Shown here: piece after piece, positions 21,841 to 33,052 of the stretch
Layout: each line of letters starts with the position of its first letter
Numbering within the stretch: position 1 is the stretch's first letter
Assembly: GCA_029721435.1 (NCBI GenBank)
Contig: CM056576.1
Location: 72,743,876-72,807,875, forward strand
Length of the DNA stretch: 64,000 nt
Reading direction: 5' to 3'
Origin: Gymnothorax reevesii
Lineage: Eukaryota > Chordata > Actinopteri > Anguilliformes > Muraenidae
The notes under the pieces: generated by a model
Told to the model about the DNA's origin: nothing
What the model saw: the letters and a program-made list of their open reading frames with translations, nothing else
Database searches by the model: none
Made by a program: the position numbers and the translations under genes

Positions 21841-24800
21841 GACATGTGTCTGCGCGCGCACTGACACGTTCGTGCGCACACACACGCATTTACACATGCG
21901 CGCACACAAATGCAAATCAACCACACACACTTAGCAATGCAGCAGTGCGAGTAGTGTTTCCTGAGGGAGGGGTGCTGTACTGTCAGTTCTCTCCATGCAA
22001 ACGGTATGACGGCTTTTTCTCCATCCCTGGGGCAAAAGTGGGAATACTGCCTTTCACTCTCACTCAAGGACTCCAAAACTGATTTTGCCAAAATAAAATT
22101 TAAGAAAGGTTTGTCGAGAGACATTCAGATTTTGGATTTCTTGCTTGTAGAGCAAGCCCAGATTTGAAACTCCCAAAATGATTAGCAGAAGTGCAGAAAA
22201 TCGCTCTCAGTGATATGAAGCAAAAGAAGTGACAACTGGCTCCAGAACATTGACCTCTTAATCTTGGGGGGGAAAAAAATAAAAAATTTGCGTACTCTCC
22301 CGCCATCACATTTGACATGTGCAGTAAGTGAAATGTTAAGTACCTGCAGCGTGTATATAATCAGTTTTGGGTTTCATGCTTTTGTTTCCATTTTATTAAA
22401 AACTTGTTGTGCTCTCCAGTTTCTCAAAACCTATTTGAGACACAGTTGCAAGTGTCTGTCTGGAGATGTGGTGGAAATGGTGAAGCTCTGTACATCACTG
22501 TCTGGCTTGTGCCTTACATTAAACTCAGAATTGGGGTGCTCCTTTCATTGGGGATTCTGGTGGTCAGCTTACCTCCGTCAGAATACAGGACAGGCAGTGC
22601 TGACATATACACCTACTATACTCATCCTGAGCCCTTTTATCTTGGAAGGTGGAGAGGTGGTTCAGTTCGGATCATTTCCAGAAAAAAAAGGGGTTGGTAT
22701 GGGCGCAGTCCAACTGAATTTACTTATCAAGGTTCTGGCTGAGACCAAGGTCAGTAGAATCCGGTGTTGGGCTGCAAAAAGGTACAAGTCAAGTATCCTG
22801 CACACTGTTCAGATAAGATTTGACCTGTCAACTGTCTTTGGACACCTCAGCGTTACTGTCATGTGCGTCTCCATGCAACAGTCATTTGGCCCAGGATTTT
22901 TTTGTTTTTGTTGTTGGGCCAATTTCTCTCACTGTATCCCTTTTGAGTTCTGATGGGATTTCATACAGAAAAAAAAAGAACTTTACACGTCTGAACGCAA
23001 AAATTGTTATATTGCACTGTAAATTGATTGTTTTTGCAGTTGCATTTCAATTGATTTTTTTTTTTTTTGGTCATTTTTGGACCTTAGTTCAGTGGCTATG
23101 TTCATTGCCTAATGATTTCTTTAAAAAAAAAAATGAAGAACAAGGCAGTGCAAATTGTCAGATATATGAGTAGTGTTATGTTGTTCCCAGATTTTTTTTT
23201 TTTTTTTACTTTTGTAAATATGTGTTCTCTTGTGATGAGGGTTTTTATTCCATTATTCTCAAGCTCACTCCCAGTGTCATTTGGAGAAGACTTTTTTTTT
23301 TTCCCCTTGAAGGTGCTGAGGGGACATGTGTGGGGAATTGATGATAAAATGTAACTTTTTAAAAGTAAAAATAAATCTGAACTCATCTCAGTTGCTTTCT
23401 ATAAAATTTTCAGATGAGAAAGCTGGTGCAAAACATTTAGAATTAAGAAAACTTTTGTACGTGGATTTCAGCAAAGCTTTTTACTAAGAAATACAAAAAC
23501 ACATGGTATGCAAAACTGCATCTGGGAAGATGGTACAGATGGATGCTACTGCAGTGAAACTAACGCTGCTACCTCAGCTTTTCTTCATTCAGCCTGAATA
23601 CAGGCTATTCTGGGTACCAACAGTATTGGGTTAGGGCTGCCATGGTTCAGTAGCTGATGACAATGTGTTGGAAGTTATCGGGAGTGAGATGAACTCTGGC
23701 AGCAAGAGTAAATTCAATGGCTCAACTTTCTTTTGATCTTTTTCCATATTTTGGCAAAAAGATCTTCAAGGTCTTTTTTTTTTGTTGTTGTTTGAAATTT
23801 AATTGACTTTGCATGTAGAGTTTCTGGATCGAAGTTTAACATTAGGGGTGTTCCCTCATTCATTACATCAGGATAGTCTTAATAGTCATGAACGTCAAAA
23901 GCGCGCAATTTCCTTTTAATGTTTATCTTGTTTCCTCCCCTGCTCATGCTATGGTGTTGGCAAAATTTGGAAGCTTTTCTTAGCTGTTTTTTTTTCTTAC
24001 ATAATTATTTATTAACATTATTAAACATGGTGTTTTTTCAGTCTAATATCCATTTTTTTAAGTTTTTTTTTTGTACTTCAAAGGAAATCATTGGAAAATT
24101 GTTACTCGAGTTTTGGATTTTGTGCTTGAATGCAATGTAGCATAATTGTGTAGCAGGTTTGTGTGGAAATGGGGTTTTTACAGGCTCAGGTTCTTGCTGC
24201 ATTAATTGTCTTTCAAGTTTTATATTTATTCTTCATTGGTTGTGATTTTTGTTCTTTTTATTGTAAGTGGACTAGAACTGTGACATACTGGATGGAGTCT
24301 ACGCATGTAGGTGAAGCAATTTGCTTTGTTATAGTTTTTTTGTTTATTTTCTTACCGCAGATTTTGCAAGGAAATCTGCAAACATTGTGTATTTTAATTG
24401 CTGCTGTGTTCTTGACCACTCGGCGAGTCTTGAGCTCGCTGCATCGGGCTCTCACCCCACCTCAGCCACACCAACACTGGCACTCAGTCTGATGCCATGA
24501 CGATACAAAAAGACAATAATTTAACACTTATTTTTCCTTGCTTTTCTTTGTTTTCATGTTCAAGGTGCTGACCTCTATAAAGAAACAGGGTGGGGAAGAG
24601 TCCTTTTAAGAAGTTTGTCGATGTCACAGATTTAGGAGGCTAAACCAAGGGGTTTCTGCTCTGGGACGTACCTAATGATATTTTTCCTCTGTCCGTTTGT
24701 CACTCAGTTCAGTTTTTTTCTCCTGTAAGTTTGGTGTAATCACTAATGGGGCTTGTAAGATTAGTGTCAGTCTGCTTTCCACAGCCATATGGGGTGGATC

Positions 24801-25819
24801 CTTATATGACCCCTCCTGAGGTTTGTATTCTCATCTTGTGGTGGGACTGCATGGGATTTGGGTGTTCCTCTGCCCCACAGATGATCCTCTTATCTCTGAA
24901 ATGCCGTACATTGTTTTTTTTTCTTTGTTTTTTTTTAATATATGCTTAATTGTCAGGGCAGGTTTGCTAGATGTCAAACAGTAGTTGATTTTGCACCATT
25001 TAACTGGAGCACAAAATATCAGGCCTCTGTGGAATGCGGAGAAGTGGCAGATTAAGGGCCATTCTGTACTTTTGAGACATTGGTCAACAGAAGTTTTAAG
25101 AAATGTCAGACAACACAGATGCTTTTGTGCTTAAGAAGTGTTGGATGACATCTGCAGCGCAAAACTGTCATCTCAATAGTGGTTTTAGTGATTGTGTTGT
25201 AACCATTTGCGAATGCTCTTGTATCGGCGTCCTATATTCATGACAACCACTAAACTCTGTCCATCCAGCCAATGACAATATAAGACAACTAATGAAAGTG
25301 TCTGTGACATTGCGAATATTTGACAGTCGGACGACTCTTATTTCCTGTCTCCGACAAAATTCTGGTTGTCGTACATTATTGACGGGCTCATGTCTTTCGA
25401 GTAGAGAACAGCCTTAACACACTGTCATCCCCCAGCCTCAACCCCCATCTCTTCCCTCCACAGGCCCCACAACACATCATCATTATGCTCCAGTGCTATA
25501 GAAGTTCCTTGGTTTGACTGAAATTCAATCCTTTACACAGTATCCCCGCTCAATTTTTTTTTCTCCTCCTCAACTCAGTGATGTTTCTGAATTCTGTTTT
25601 ATTTTGAATTGATATGGTTGATTGAATTTACCTTTTTCATTTGTTTGACTTCATTTTTGATTTACATTGCAGATTTTCCTTGTTTTTTGTCATTTTTCTC
25701 CCTTCACAATTTTCAGATTTTATAACTTTTCCCCTTTGAATGTCTTACTTTTAGTGTAAGTTCTATTTGAAATGAAACATTTTACTGTAATTTCTGAAAA
25801 CCCTGCTGTGACATACTTG

Positions 25820-25825
25820 AATAAA
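25820..25825 (+). terminator. ATAD2B: Candidate poly(A) signal of the ATAD2B-like gene
   Basis: AATAAA follows a T-rich stretch and is followed by GTGCAAATTGTTAAAAAGAG. A Tc1 remnant starts about 80 bp later, which suits the end of a transcription unit. Confidence 0.5.
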
Positions 25826-25906
25826 GGTGCAAATTGTTAAAAAGAGAGCTGTGTTTGAAGATCTGTTTATCTGGTTAGTGATAATACACCGATCCAGCCA
25901 CAATTA

Positions 25907-26830
25907 TTAAACCTCCTGCCTAATGTTGTGTAGATCTTCCTCCTGCCACCAGTATGGCTCCATGAAAATTCCTGGACCAAGAATTTTTTGGCGAAACATT
26001 CCTAAGACCATCACTCTCCCTCCACTAGCTTGTTTTCTCACAGTGCATCCTGGGGCCATTTCTTCCTCTGGTAAATGGTGCATACTGTACTTGATGTAAA
26101 AGCAAATGGGACTCACTGGACCAAGCAACCTTTTTCTTCTAATTGCTCCAAGGTCCAGTTCTTACACTCATGCATATTGTAGGCTCTCTGCGATGACCGG
26201 GGTGAAAATGGGCACTCCTACTGGTTTGCAGCTACAAAACACGATATGCAGATGGTTCAAAGCGCTGCATATCCGGATGGGGATCACCTTTTACGCTTGT
26301 GTATTGATGAGCCTTCGGTGCCCAACCTACTGACGCTGGTTTGTTGTTTTTTTTCACCTGCTTGGACCACTTTCAGGAGGTACTTGCCACTGCTGTCTGG
26401 GAGTTTTCTATTGCCTAGACTACCACTCACCGATATGAATAAAAATTACTTGGAAGAGGCATTGAATCTAATAAATCTGTGCACCACAATGCATTTTGAA
26501 TCACATTACAGTGAATCCAATGCTGTTGGACATCCACATTGTCGATACATTTGCTTACCGACCTCTAAAAAAAACTTTATTCAACTCGTGAACAGGTAGA
26601 AAGTGCTCACACGCAATACTAAGCGACTCAGCCAGGGCGCCAATTTTTGATACATAGATATCGAGACAGAAATACGCTGATTGGTCACTTGTTATACATT
26701 TGAGCACAGAACCAGTAGGGGAAAAAAAATTTCGCCATCAGGAGCACCCCTGAAGCCCACTGCATCAGCGATGCTCTGACCCACTCATCTGGCCGCCTCA
26801 CTTTTACCCTTTTAATGGTCACTCAGGTCC
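25907..26830 (-). pseudogene. Tc1-like transposase pseudogene (family 4)
   Basis: Read from 26830 downward, the strand shows a Tc1 start region (GATGAGTGGGTCAGAGCATC at 26790), then KPVGVPIFTPVIAESLQYA (26245-26190) and KNWTLEQLEEKG. The catalytic-core stretch follows: SESHLLLH, then EEEMAPGCTVRKQASGGRVMVLGMF near 26060-25990, and LGPGIF. Frameshifts and stops occur throughout, and homology stops at 25907, so the last third of the enzyme is missing. Open frames on the + strand here are shadows. Confidence 0.75.
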
Positions 26831-27094
26831 CATTTACCTCTCATCTGACGTCAACTATGAGAATGCATGCGGTGCATGGTCTCTCTGCAGACCTTAAGAT
26901 GTATGCACCATTGTCATGAGATAATCATTATTTGCTTCATCTGTGAGTGCTATGTGAGTGCTACGAGTGTTTTGGCTTATTGGTGTATGGTGGTAAGAAT
27001 AATGGGCTTTTAAACTGAGGGAAATGGGTTAGAAGTTTACAAATGGAAATTGGGATAATTAGAAACTTTAAAATGAGACCTTTATGATCAGGGG

Positions 27095-27205
27095 GCCATG
27101 GGTGATTCCAACCAACAATGGGCAAAAGGTAGGAACACATCCTAAACCCCATTCACTTACAGTCTCTTATCGATGGGCAATTTAGAGTCCACATTCTTCG
27201 ATTAA
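27095..27205 (+). repeat. Possible SINE/LINE tail repeat
   Basis: GGCAAAAGGTAGGAACACAT, then CAGTCTCTTATCGATGGGCA and ATTTAGAGTC, resembles the common vertebrate pattern of GGCAGGAACACACCCTGGAC with CCAGTCCATCGCAGGGCAAT. It is divergent and recognised by pattern only. Confidence 0.4.
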
Positions 27206-27234
27206 CCTTAATTATGGAAGAGACATAATTGGGG

Positions 27235-27580
27235 GGGGTAGTCTGAATTGGTCAGCACAATCTTCTGATCTCTGTCCTACTGAGCTTTGGCAGGAGTGAC
27301 CTGACTGTTTGGTGCATAAAGTGCTCATCCAGCCAATCCAACCTGGGGGAAGTGGTGCAGGAAGCATGGAGTGAAATTTTTGCCTAGTACTTTGCTTAAT
27401 TCACAACCAGAATCTCAAAGGTCGGCAGGGCTCTAATTGCTTGAAATGGAGGATTCTTTGATGAAAGCAAAGATTGAAGGACAAAATTGAAGTTTGATGC
27501 TGAAATCATTATTTCCTTGTTAAATTCTATGCAACATGAAATTTTTTGGGTGATTCCAAACTTTTGCATGATAATGCATG
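27235..27580 (+). pseudogene. Tc1-like transposase C-terminal fragment
   Basis: The + strand reads WSAQSSDLCPTELWQE, a decayed form of the WPAxSPDLNPIExLWDE block that carries the last catalytic carboxylate of Tc1 enzymes. A frame-shifted tail follows with MEDSLMKAK. Sequence near 27540-27575 (GTGATTCCAAACTTTTGCAT) is typical of the outer end of Tc1 elements. The opposite orientation to 25907-26830 shows it is a separate insertion. Confidence 0.65.
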
Positions 27581-27589
27581 TATGCACAA

Positions 27590-28072
27590 CAGGGGAGGCT
27601 CAAACAATCCCTTAAAATTAATGATTGGGCAAGACCTGTTTTCAGTCATTAAATTACCATTACAGAAATGCGTACCTGTCAACTCTCATGCATTCAGTTT
27701 GAGTTTAAGCGGCATATTTACGTTCCTGTGCTGTAGTCATCAATTATCCAATCAACGCGTATCTAAGAGATTCTCGCGCAGAATTGAAGTCCTCGTGCAT
27801 GGAGGGGTTGGAAGCAATGGAATTGCATTAAGACGTTTCAAATTATCTTATTTCGCTTGAACGATCATGACGCATATGCATTGCTTCCAACCCCTGAGTA
27901 AAGAAAAGTATGAGAAGTCTGGAGTCGTAATCGGTATGCATTATAAATCAAAACTGGCCACATCTGATAATGTGGAGAGTTTCTGAAGTTTCTGTCATGA
28001 TGATTGAAATTAATGATTGAAAACAGGTCGTGACCAATCAGTCATTTTAAGGGACCGTTTTAGCCTACCCAG
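27590..28072. mobile_element. 483-bp inverted-repeat MITE
   Basis: The outer arms are CAGGGGAGGCTCAAACAATC with CCCTTAAAATTAATGATTGG (27590-27635), and on the right their reverse complement as CCAATCAGTCATTTTAAGGG then CGTTTTAGCCTACCCAG (28033-28072). The next shared arm is GACCTGTTTTCA. A second hairpin sits at the centre, with perfect arms AGGGGTTGGAAGCAATG and CATTGCTTCCAACCCCT (about 27803-27895). No coding frame. The CAGGGG-like end hints at hAT, but no 8-bp target duplication is visible. Confidence 0.65.
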
Positions 28073-28304
28073 TTGCCAGTTCACGAGCTGCCACTGATGC
28101 ACATACACGCACTGTGTTGTTGTCCACAACAGTGTATTGTGGATGAAACTAAACGATACATATGAGCTCAATGTGCAAACTCACCTTTAATTTGAGTGTA
28201 TTTACCTAGAGTGAGTGAATAATGAGGGAATTACGGCATTTATTATATAGTCCTTCCCCTTCCTTCAGGACCATGAGTCTTTGTGCGGAACATATATCAA
28301 CATC

Positions 28305-28590
28305 ATGAAGAAAAAACAACTGTCCATTCGAAGAGGCAGATGGTCACTGACCTTCAAACATCAGGTAATGGCTACAAGAAGATTCAATATACCACTGAGG
28401 ACTATCAGGGCAATTGTTTTAAAATGACCAAAGGGGTAGAGGACGCAAGTACATTTTGCCCCCCAGGATATTGAGGAGCATGGTAAGAGAAACGATAAAA
28501 TCCCCAACAATCACATTGAAGGAACTGCAGGCTTTGGTGGCCTTGGGGTCACCAGGTTTCAAAGGGCACCACTACAAGTCAGTTATGGCG
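28305..28590 (+). pseudogene. Tc1-like transposase N-terminal fragment (family 1)
   Basis: The frame reads EEKTTVHSKRQMVTDLQTSG then NGYKKI, a match to the start of the family-1 copy at 1927-2590. The following frame gives MPPRILRSMVRETIKSPTI and LKELQALVALGS, a match to its second helix-turn-helix. Several stops and indels intervene. Homology ends at about 28590, exactly where the dispersed repeat at 28590-28745 begins. Confidence 0.8.
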
Positions 28591-28745
28591 TGCCGTGAAC
28601 CTCTGATCTTTACACGCATAATTGCTTTCAAGCTTTTCCTATTATAGATTGCTTGATTGATAATCACTCAATTTATTTACTGAGTAATCAATACCAATAT
28701 ATGAGTCTGTGATTATTAAGGAAGTATTAAGAAATGACAGAGATT
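28590..28745 (+). repeat. Unassigned ~150-bp dispersed repeat, copy A
   Basis: The sequence GTGAACCTCTGATCTTTACA, then ATAATTGCTTTCAAG, GATTGCTTGATTGATAATCA, then GTATTAAGAAATGACAG recurs at 48838-48995 on the same strand and at 61925-62062 on the opposite strand. It has no coding capacity, no obvious inverted ends and no pol III boxes. Confidence 0.75.
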
Positions 28746-29034
28746 GCCAAAGGTTTACAATGGCAGTGTACTTAAAGTGTAACTTGCAGGTTAAATGGCC
28801 TAATAAAATTAATATGTAATTTTGTGAAAAATGACGATTTGTAAACATAATTTAAGATTTTTTGGACATAAAGACAAAAAAAAAAAACCTACAACAATCA
28901 TTGATTTGTAGAATTATTCCAGGCGTTTTCAGTCTACTAGTGCGGGCGCCATAAAACGGACAGAACTGACAAAAAAGGGAAGGTCACTGTGATGTGTTGC
29001 GCCTCTCTTGTTCTTAACAAATACAGCGGCGAAA

Positions 29035-29310
29035 ACATATCTCCATTCAAACGGAGAAATTCAGTGCTTGCTGGAAATGTGGGCGGATGAAAATATACAA
29101 GCGCACCTGGATTCTACACACAAAAACTCAGAGATTTATGGAACAATTAGTGAGTAGTTACATTCGCGTGGTTCTCACAGAATACTAGATCCCTGTCGTG
29201 ACAAACTAAAGAACGTGGGGCTGCGAAATTTCAAAGTGCGGGACGCACTGTGTGAAAGTCTGGCAACTGAAGTTGTGAGGCAGATACATTTTCGTGATAT
29301 GAGGCAGTGG
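29035..29310 (+). pseudogene. Harbinger-type Myb-like DNA-binding protein pseudogene
   Basis: The + strand reads CLLEMWADENIQAHLDSTH, then KNSEIYGTISE, an in-frame TAG at about 29155, then RILDPCRDKLKNVGLRN and FKVRDALCES. This is the trihelix/Myb-SANT-like fold encoded beside the transposase in PIF/Harbinger elements, where it guides the transposase to the transposon ends. The Trp, the hydrophobic spacing and the CRDKLK helix are conserved. The stop and the missing start make it inactive. The same domain occurs in some domesticated host genes, but the stop argues against one here. Confidence 0.65.
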
Positions 29311-30130
29311 ACAGCATAATCGGCCAAAAACCCAAGGGCGAAAGAATTCCGTATGCAACGTCCATCAATATGAAGATAAATAGTTACGTTTTGAAATTTC
29401 CGGGATTCATTGGAATTCAACGCCCGCAAATTTAGTTTAAAACCGACGACGTTAGTCGGTTTTAATGTATTCATGAGCAGGTGAAAAGGTCCTGTCATTT
29501 CAGGGATGTTGAACACAAGTCGACAAGGGTAATTAACCAATCAGATTGTGGAAAACACCTACTATTGGTTTACAACATCGAATGTAATTAGAACATATTC
29601 GGTTTACCTTGATGCTTGAGGTACCCAGGAGATTCGGATGTGTAAAAGCTTAAAGCATTCAGTCAAGAAAACTTCGAGTTTAATTTCTCGTGCAGTTATA
29701 TGTGGTAATCCATGTTACAGATTACACACCGGGTTGCTATGGCATGCGCAGCATATGCATGCGCGAATTCGATATTAATTTTGTAAACCCCCTTATCAGT
29801 AATAAAACACCCCGAAATATATTGGCGTCTCCTTTTAAAATCGTACTCCATTTAAAACACGGATTATCATTCTATCATTCATTGCAGCCCTAATTTTGAA
29901 TTAGGCCCCCCACCCCCCACCACAAAGGTTTGGCTGCTTGGCAAATGGCTAGATTCTTATTTTAAACTCTTTCATTCTCTGTTTCTCAAGACCTGCGTTG
30001 TTTTAAATTGGCCTAGTTTTTGCCTGGAGGGCAAACTCTGGATACATTGTGTTTATTTCTTATAATGATGCCAAAAGAGTCTAATGTTTACAATGAATAG
30101 ATCAAAAATAAAAAATCATTCAAATATACG
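29311..30130. other. Intergenic stretch without a recognised element
   Basis: AT-rich sequence with a C-rich tract at 29906-29920. It may include the rest of the Harbinger remnant, but no paired ends were found. Confidence 0.3.
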
Positions 30131-30142
30131 ATAACTAGTCTA

Positions 30143-31297
30143 TTGGTTTTGCTTAATGATACTGTACTGGAGGCAGTTCTACTGGGTAGACTGGAGAGGT
30201 TTGTCCTGTCTACGGTTAACCAATTTGGGTTCAAGCAAAAGCACAGCACTGACTTATGTATCTTTACACTGAAGGAAATATTAGAGAAATACAATCGGCA
30301 AAATTCCACACTGTTCATGTGCTTCATTGATGCTTCTAAAGCATTCGATCGTGTCAATCATGAAAAAATGTTTTTAAAAATGTCAAGAAGTGGGGCTCCA
30401 TCTTTTTTGATTAGAATCCTGGTCTATTGGTACTCGCATCAGACTTTGAGAGTGAGATGGGGGAATGTAACATCTGCTCCCTTCTGCGTGACCAATGGTG
30501 TCCGCCAGGGTGGAATTTTGTCTCCTTTTTTGTTCAACATGTATATGGATGAGTTTTCCTTGTCGTTAAATACATGTGGTACAGGCTGTAGGGTTGGTGA
30601 CCTAGTGATTAATCACCTAATGTATGCAGATGATCTGGTCATTTTTAGTCCGTATAGTGCTGAACTCCAACAGCTCTTGAAAATATGCACACAGTATGGC
30701 GTGGAGTTTGATGTAAAATACAATGCTGGAAAGAGCAAGATCATGATTGTCAGAAGTAGAGAAGACAGACGGTCAACCTTCCCTGATTTTTATCTGTCTG
30801 GCTCTGCACTCAGTGTGTGCAGTGAGGTCACATATTTGGGGCTTATTTTAACAAATGACCTCTCTGATGATAAGGATATCTATAGGCAGCAGCGGAAGCT
30901 GTATGCCCAAGCGAACACGCTGCGTCGTAAGTTCAGTATGTGCTCAACCTCTGTTAAGGTCTCACTCTTCACAGCATATTGTACACCACTGTATACTGCC
31001 CATCTGTGGTGTCATTACAAACAAAGCAGCATTAGGAAATTGACAGTGGCGTACAATGACAGCATGAGGCTGCTGCTGAGGGTTCCTAGAAGCTCCAGCG
31101 CGAGCCACATGTTTGTCAGTCTCGGGGTACCTACCTGCTCTGCTCTGCTACGTAATCTGATGTACAGATTTATGTGCAGAATATCTGAATCAGAAAATGA
31201 CCTAATTGCTGTATTGAACAATCCTGCTCGCAGTTCTGCCAGATTCTCCTCCAGACTGTGGAATCATTGGCGTGCATGGTTGTATGTTAGGCACTGA
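30143..31297 (+). CDS. LINE reverse transcriptase, 5'-truncated but open for 384 codons
   Basis: The frame holds the reverse-transcriptase core of a non-LTR retrotransposon. In order it shows NQFGFKQKHSTDL, motif A FIDASKAFDRVNH (about residue 62, catalytic Asp), motif B NGVRQGGILSPFLFN (118) and motif C YADDLVIF (about 162, the catalytic Asp pair). The thumb region follows with VTYLGLILTNDL, then SLFTAYCTPLYTAHLWCHYK and ending WRAWLYVRH. The A, B and C motifs are intact and no stop interrupts them. The N-terminal part of the element (endonuclease and RT finger start) is absent, as usual for 5'-truncated LINE insertions, so the ATG is not a natural start. Jockey/CR1/L2-type motif style; clade not settled. 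Confidence 0.88.
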   Translation: MVLLNDTVLEAVLLGRLERFVLSTVNQFGFKQKHSTDLCIFTLKEILEKYNRQNSTLFMCFIDASKAFDRVNHEKMFLKMSRSGAPSFLIRILVYWYSHQTLRVRWGNVTSAPFCVTNGVRQGGILSPFLFNMYMDEFSLSLNTCGTGCRVGDLVINHLMYADDLVIFSPYSAELQQLLKICTQYGVEFDVKYNAGKSKIMIVRSREDRRSTFPDFYLSGSALSVCSEVTYLGLILTNDLSDDKDIYRQQRKLYAQANTLRRKFSMCSTSVKVSLFTAYCTPLYTAHLWCHYKQSSIRKLTVAYNDSMRLLLRVPRSSSASHMFVSLGVPTCSALLRNLMYRFMCRISESENDLIAVLNNPARSSARFSSRLWNHWRAWLYVRH

Positions 31298-31433
31298 ACA
31301 TTGTGCAGTTTATGATTTTTTCTATTACACCTTATTTTTAATCCTGTTATTGTTGGTTTTTTTTTGTATTGTGTCTTTGTGTATTGCTGTGCTATGGATC
31401 CCCCTGGGTCTGGAATAAAGAATAAAGAAAGAT
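31298..31433 (+). mobile_element. LINE 3' UTR and tail
   Basis: Directly after the RT stop, the sequence runs through CCCCCTGGGTCTGGAATAAA and ends in tandem GAATAAA/GAATAAAG units (31412-31430). Short 3' tandem tails of this kind mark the end of CR1/L2/Rex-like LINEs and define the insertion boundary near 31433. Confidence 0.7.
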
Positions 31434-31694
31434 ATTAAATAATGCAGATGTTGCTACTAGTAATACTTATGCCTCTACAGATACCATTACTATTAATTTT
31501 ACCAGCAACAACTTTTGTTTATTGTTAAGGTTAGCATACTTATTAGGCTCACCCTCAGTGATACAGTTCACACTTTAATTCTTCAGATTATATATTACCC
31601 AACACGGATGTTCTGAAGAATTAAAAAGGCACAGCCCCATACAATTTTTTTGTTGTTGTTGAAATATAGGCCTAGAAATCAGAAGACAATCTAT

Positions 31695-31867
31695 CGTGTG
31701 AGTACTTTTACTTTTAGAACTTTAAGTACATTTGAAAGCAAGTACTTTCTTACTTTTACTTAAATAGGATTGTTAATGCAGCACTTCTACTTTCACTTGA
31801 GTAAATAATTTGCTGGTTATCTGTACTTTTACTTAAGTACTGAACTTCAGTACTTCCTCCACCACTG
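31695..31867 (-). repeat. hAT MITE end (CAGTGGTGGAGGAAGTACT)
   Basis: On the minus strand the repeat starts CAGTGGTGGAGGAAGTACTG at 31867 and continues with many TACTTAAGTAAAAGTAC motifs. This is the familiar fish hAT-type MITE. The distal end was not located. Confidence 0.65.
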
Positions 31868-32825
31868 GTTGGGGCGAATATTAATAATAAAAGACGAGCA
31901 ATATGGCATCTCTAGCCTCAGCTTGTTTGTGAGTTTCTGCAAATCGCAGTGCCTTTCCTCACCCCACATGAACCTAAGCTCTTACAAGTGGCGCCCAAAC
32001 TTGAACTCCTTGGACCCTCTTCTTCATGACTGGAGCCCAGAGAAGTTACAGATAAGTTCACGATCCAAGTTAACAAAGTTAAGTCATTTTTGTTGTCTTT
32101 TTTATTCCACCAAGCTAAACTTTGCAAAACTAGCGCGGGCTGGCATACCCATCTTAACTGCTTTGCATTGCCGATGAAGCGAGAGACAACACTACCGAAC
32201 TGAATTGAACTTTTTCTATAATAGGCCTATCTCAGATTTCCGGGTCTCCAAAACTGATGTGGGTCCCTTGTATTTCCGGTTAGCATCTGTAACTGTAGTT
32301 TGAGTTTGCGACTTGCCAGCATGGAACCGGGATATTTCTCACAATGCCTTCTTTCATTCCACTAATGTGGTTGTAATTGTTTCAAACAATTCACATCTTA
32401 ACAGTTCGGAGGAGAAGTGATACAAGTTCTTTTTCCGAGCACTTCATTTATGATAATGACGGTCAATGATGGTAAAATGCTGATAGTGGAGCCAAGGCAA
32501 AGCTAACAGGTAGCAGCTATATAGCTAGGTCACCAGTCAGTAACTTGGAACATGATTCATTATAACATTTTCACCTCAGGTAACATTAAGTTTTTTTTTA
32601 ATTTAGTTTCAGTTTTATTTTGAAACTGACCATAAGTCGTTTGTCTGCTGTGTTGTTTGATCCTGTGAAATGTCTATTGCTGGCTGTCCATTTAACCTGC
32701 GTTTACTGACATTACATTCCCAGCTAGAATGTCCATCGTGCAGCTGTCGGAGACCATGGTAGCTATGCCTGCTTGGTTTATTGCATTCATAGGAGTATGC
32801 CGGCTTGGCTAACTCTCACCGTTAA

Positions 32826-33052
32826 AGGGCATCTAAAGTCGATTCACATTGTTTTTGTTTATCGGCTAATCAGCAAGCCGAACCTGCGCAAACAAACTGA
32901 AAGAGAAGGAATATCTATGCAAGAACATAATACATTGGTTTATATGAATGGAATTGGTCATGTGACAATGCAAGATGTCAACAAAAGCAAGTGATTGGCT
33001 TGTTAACATTGGACGTTCAATGTCCCGTCTGAGAATCGACTTTCGATGCCCT
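32826..33052. mobile_element. 227-bp TTAA-flanked MITE in the left palindrome arm
   Basis: TTAA lies on both sides (32822-32825 and 33053-33056). The ends are AGGGCATCTAAAGTCGATTC and, inverted, AGGGCATCGAAAGTCGATTC. No coding sequence. The TTAA target and AGG-starting ends fit Kolobok-like or piggyBac-like MITEs. The opposite palindrome arm lacks it (near 34755, CTATAACTTAACAG on its minus strand), so the insertion came after the arms were made. Confidence 0.85.

Larger units (their letters stand above)
21234..25845 (+). other. ATAD2B: Probable 3' UTR of the ATAD2B-like gene
   Basis: About 4.6 kb lies between the stop codon and a canonical AATAAA at 25820. It is T-rich and free of recognisable transposon coding sequence, unlike its surroundings. 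A possible earlier poly(A) signal is AATAAA at 23370-23375. It contains one small dispersed repeat (21655-21840). The open frame at 22264-22953 shows no domain. The UTR extent is inferred from the absence of transposon coding sequence and from the signal position. Confidence 0.55.

Noticed and set aside
22264..22953. 229-codon open frame on the + strand
   Set aside because: It shows no domain or family resemblance and lies within the probable 3' UTR of the ATAD2B-like gene, in T-rich sequence that gives long frames by chance.
26246..26599. 117-codon frame on the + strand
   Set aside because: It is the shadow of the minus-strand Tc1 transposase remnant, whose conserved blocks are readable on the other strand.
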